A stretch of DNA of 64,000 bases from Gymnorhina tibicen (Eukaryota > Chordata > Aves > Passeriformes > Artamidae): positions 62,001 through 126,000 of the forward strand of contig VXAZ01001670.1 of the NCBI GenBank assembly GCA_013399875.1, read 5' to 3'. This document shows, piece after piece, positions 61,819 to 64,000 of this stretch; position 1 is the first letter of the stretch, and each line of letters opens with the position of its first letter. The notes under the pieces were generated by a model that saw only the letters and a program-made list of their open reading frames with translations, made no database searches and had not been told where the DNA came from. The translations under genes and the position numbers were made by a program.

Positions 61819-61970
61819 ACATAGGAAGAAGAGTCCACCGTCAACCATCATCCTTCTGGTATTTTTCTCTACTAGTGTATCTGTGTAAAAGCACTGATAC
61901 TTCTGCTCTGATTATCCCAAGAGCATCCCCTAAAAGGGCTGGATGTGCTTCAGTGCTCACCATATGACAT
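61819..61970 (+). mobile_element. Internal leader stub of the tRNA-Met-primed element
   Basis: About 150 bp downstream of the primer-binding site (from catag to roughly ccatatgac) continue in similar composition and read as untranslated leader. No gag, pol or env similarity is visible, so the element is truncated here or internally deleted. The right boundary is a guess. Confidence 0.45.
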
Positions 61971-62485
61971 AATTTTTGCAATAAAATACTGAAAATATTT
62001 TTTAAAATCAAAGGTCCAACTAGCTTGATGTTATGCCTCTAACAGTGGACAAATGTGGCTGCAAAAAGGATTTCAGAATAGGGCCAATGTACAGATATTT
62101 CTACATCTTACTTTCCTGACATTCTGGGATTTCCTAATGCAACAATAGTATTTCTGCATTAGAAATATAAATTATGTACCTGTTACTTAGTTGTGGGCAC
62201 CGGTCTTATGGAAAATAAGCATGTCCAGATAAGCATGTACTCACACACACATAGTTGGTTGTTGTCAGTGTCTTAACACATCTGTAGATAATTTCCATTC
62301 TAATGCCAAAGTGCATTCTTGGTCTGTGTGGGCCGTGGCAGTAGGAAGGCCTACTAAACACACACAACTGGTGTGCTTAAGATTTTCACTGATTGTCTGA
62401 TAAGTACACCCTTGCTGGCTCAGAACACCCAGCCTTTGTGCATCAGTCCTCAAAGACTGTGGACACTTGAAAAAACACAAATTAC
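61971..62485. other. Unique sequence, nothing recognised
   Basis: AT-rich with a short CA run near 62240. No feature is supported. Confidence 0.5.
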
Positions 62486-62713
62486 AGAGAATCACAGAAA
62501 CTTTAAGGTTGGAACAAACCCCTGTGATCATTTAGTCCAGCTGTCAATTTAGAACCATAATCAGCCCTAAACTGCATCTTCAAGTGTCACATCCAGACAC
62601 CTCTTGAACGCTTCGAGAGATGGTGACTCCACCACCTCCCTCGGAAACTTATTTTATCTAATATTTAATCTGAATCTCTCCTGGCACGACTTAAGGCCAT
62701 GTTATTTCATTGC
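62486..62713 (-). mobile_element. CR1 LINE 3' fragment, antisense, internally deleted
   Basis: It starts with gagaatcacagaaactttaagg, the antisense CR1 3' end, and continues with ttggaacaaacccctgtgatc, catccagacacctcttgaac and ggtgactccaccacctccct. It then jumps from cggaaactta straight to tttaatctgaatctctcctgg, missing several dozen bases that other copies carry between these points, and ends near ttaaggccatgttatttc. It is 3' UTR only and moderately old. Confidence 0.9.
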
Positions 62714-64000
62714 ACAAAATAGTAATTAAAAAAAAATAGTACGGGAAATTTTCATTGCCTTTTGAGCCTTGGGTTTGGGGAATGTTTTTTGACCCTCTTT
62801 TTTCCCAAAGATTTAAAATAAAATTTTTTTTCCAGTTCTTGAGGTATCATGTAGCCACATCTTCAAATACTCCGAGCTGTAAGAAAAGCAGCAAATATAG
62901 CTAGCACTGACACAGCAAGTAATTTTTAGGTAAAAAGCTTCAGTCAGGCTTTCACAGCCACTGCTACATTCCTTCTTTATGATGTTTTAGAAGTTCCAGA
63001 CAGAAGAGGAAGTGCTGAAATACTCAGAGAAAGGCACTTCTCTGCTCCAGAACGGAGTCCTGTCTGGAACTCAGTGTGAACCACTGGACCTCGTAAGGGA
63101 GACTGTCCTTGGGTGAGGCTGATTCTGGCTTCTACAAACCTATGGCAGCTGAAGACTTGAGCTAAGATGCAGGGCAATAGACTGTGACCTTTTGTGTGCA
63201 TTCTTCCCATAATTATACAATAAAAATGCAGACTGTTATTTCTATCTTGCTAAATATCAGCTGTGAGTTTGAAACTGTCCAAGATCCAAAACAACACACT
63301 TTCCCTTTAACTTAAAAGCTAAAAGTAGGCAAAAGCCACAAGCTGGAGATCAGGGATAGCAGTATGTCCTACAAAAAAGAGGCATAATATGGCAATACTG
63401 ATGGGAATTTGTGTTTGCCTGTTGAGTAGAAAAATGGAATTTTTCCAAGACCTTCTAGGAAAAGGCAGTATGGAGCCCTTTTGGGATGCCAGAAAACATT
63501 GACAACCTTCAGGTGGGATAGCCTTTAGGAAGGTTAGAGAATGGGTTGAGGGAAGGATTTGAAGAAAAAGAAGTCATCATTGTGGACTTTCCATAAACGG
63601 TGAGGTAAAAGGTTAAGAAATAATAGCAGAGGAACAAGAAGTTTTTTATTTACTGAAATTATATTTACCAAATGAAGCATTGCTATTCAATGAGAACAGG
63701 TGATAACAATTCTTGAGATGATATCATGTGTCTCAGGACCATTTAATCCTTGCTCACCTGTGTACCTACAAAATCAGAGTGGGAGGAGAGCTCTGGGCTT
63801 AGTTCAGCAATTGTCTTCTTGGCATGAACTTGTGCTTGTCTTCTAAATGATCAGAGAAACTTATTGAGCAGTGTCTTGTATTCAGTGATTGTGCAGAAGG
63901 TATCATAGATCTTTCTGATATTTTGTTGGCTTTGTGCCTCCACCAAACCATAGCTGCTGAGGAAGGTATGCAAAGCTCTACATTGTGCTGGCTGAGCTTT
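62714..64000. other. Unique sequence with a compact inverted repeat
   Basis: Apart from the hairpin at 62992-63071 and an AATAAA at about 63221, I see nothing I can support. No gene is recognised up to the window end. Confidence 0.45.
62992..63071. repeat. Nested inverted repeat with 12-bp perfect outer stem
   Basis: The outer arms agttccagacag (62992-63003) and ctgtctggaact (63060-63071) are perfectly complementary. Inside, agaggaagtgc pairs with gcacttctct with one bulge, and ctcc/ggag can close a small loop within the right side. The 80-nt unit could fold as a three-way junction. There is no match to a tRNA consensus that I can see. It may be chance, a worn element end or a structured RNA. 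Confidence 0.5.

Noticed and set aside
1..64000. CRISPR arrays, prokaryotic operons or phage-like systems
   Set aside because: No spaced direct repeats, no dense coding and clear vertebrate repeats throughout.

Overview
The window looks like a stretch of bird nuclear genome, probably a songbird, and mostly or wholly non-coding. The evidence is a scattering of 3'-truncated CR1 LINEs (one keeps the FADDTKLGG reverse-transcriptase box), solo LTRs of bird endogenous retroviruses that start TGTCCTGG, much older CR1/MIR-type remnants of a kind familiar from turtles and crocodiles, AT-rich unique sequence, and no long open frames. The songbird placement is recalled from LTR families, not computed. 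I recognise no host protein-coding gene, rRNA or tRNA gene, CRISPR array or bacterial-type operon. The longest open frames lie inside a GC-rich LTR or are chance frames.

Layout. 1-1.2 kb is unique sequence. 1.2-2.4 kb is a sense-strand CR1 containing a near-perfect 151-bp duplication around a single N, probably an assembly artefact. 2.9 kb holds a GGAT microsatellite. 3-15.9 kb is unique sequence with three ancient repeat relics (9.5, 11.5-11.9 and 12.6 kb). 15.9-16.3 kb is a degraded antisense LTR. 16.3-32.6 kb is unique, with one acceptor-led open frame at 28.0 kb. 32.6-33.0 kb is an antisense CR1. 35.3-36.4 kb is a GC-rich antisense solo LTR. 36.4-41.2 kb is unique and includes a striking AT dyad at 38.55 kb. 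41.23-41.28 kb is an assembly gap. 42.2-42.7 kb (antisense) and 48.2-48.7 kb (sense) are two LTRs of the same family as the one at 15.9 kb. 53-55.6 kb carries a cluster of ancient repeat relics. 56.9-57.5 kb is an antisense CR1 with the decayed end of its ORF2. 61.5-62.0 kb is an LTR followed by a primer-binding site matching elongator tRNA-Met and a short internal stub. 62.5-62.7 kb is an antisense CR1 with an internal deletion. 62.99-63.07 kb is a compact nested inverted repeat.

The window behaves like a long intron or gene desert. Function, if any, is most likely regulatory. Several long unique stretches (28.0-28.5, 34.4-34.9, 37.1-37.4, 38.2-38.6, 40.7-41.1 and 46.2-46.6 kb) look to me like conserved non-coding elements, but this is pattern recognition and needs a multi-species alignment. 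I did not find a new biological system. The best leads are the tRNA-Met-primed LTR element, the duplication flanking the N, the 38.55 kb dyad and the 63.0 kb hairpin.
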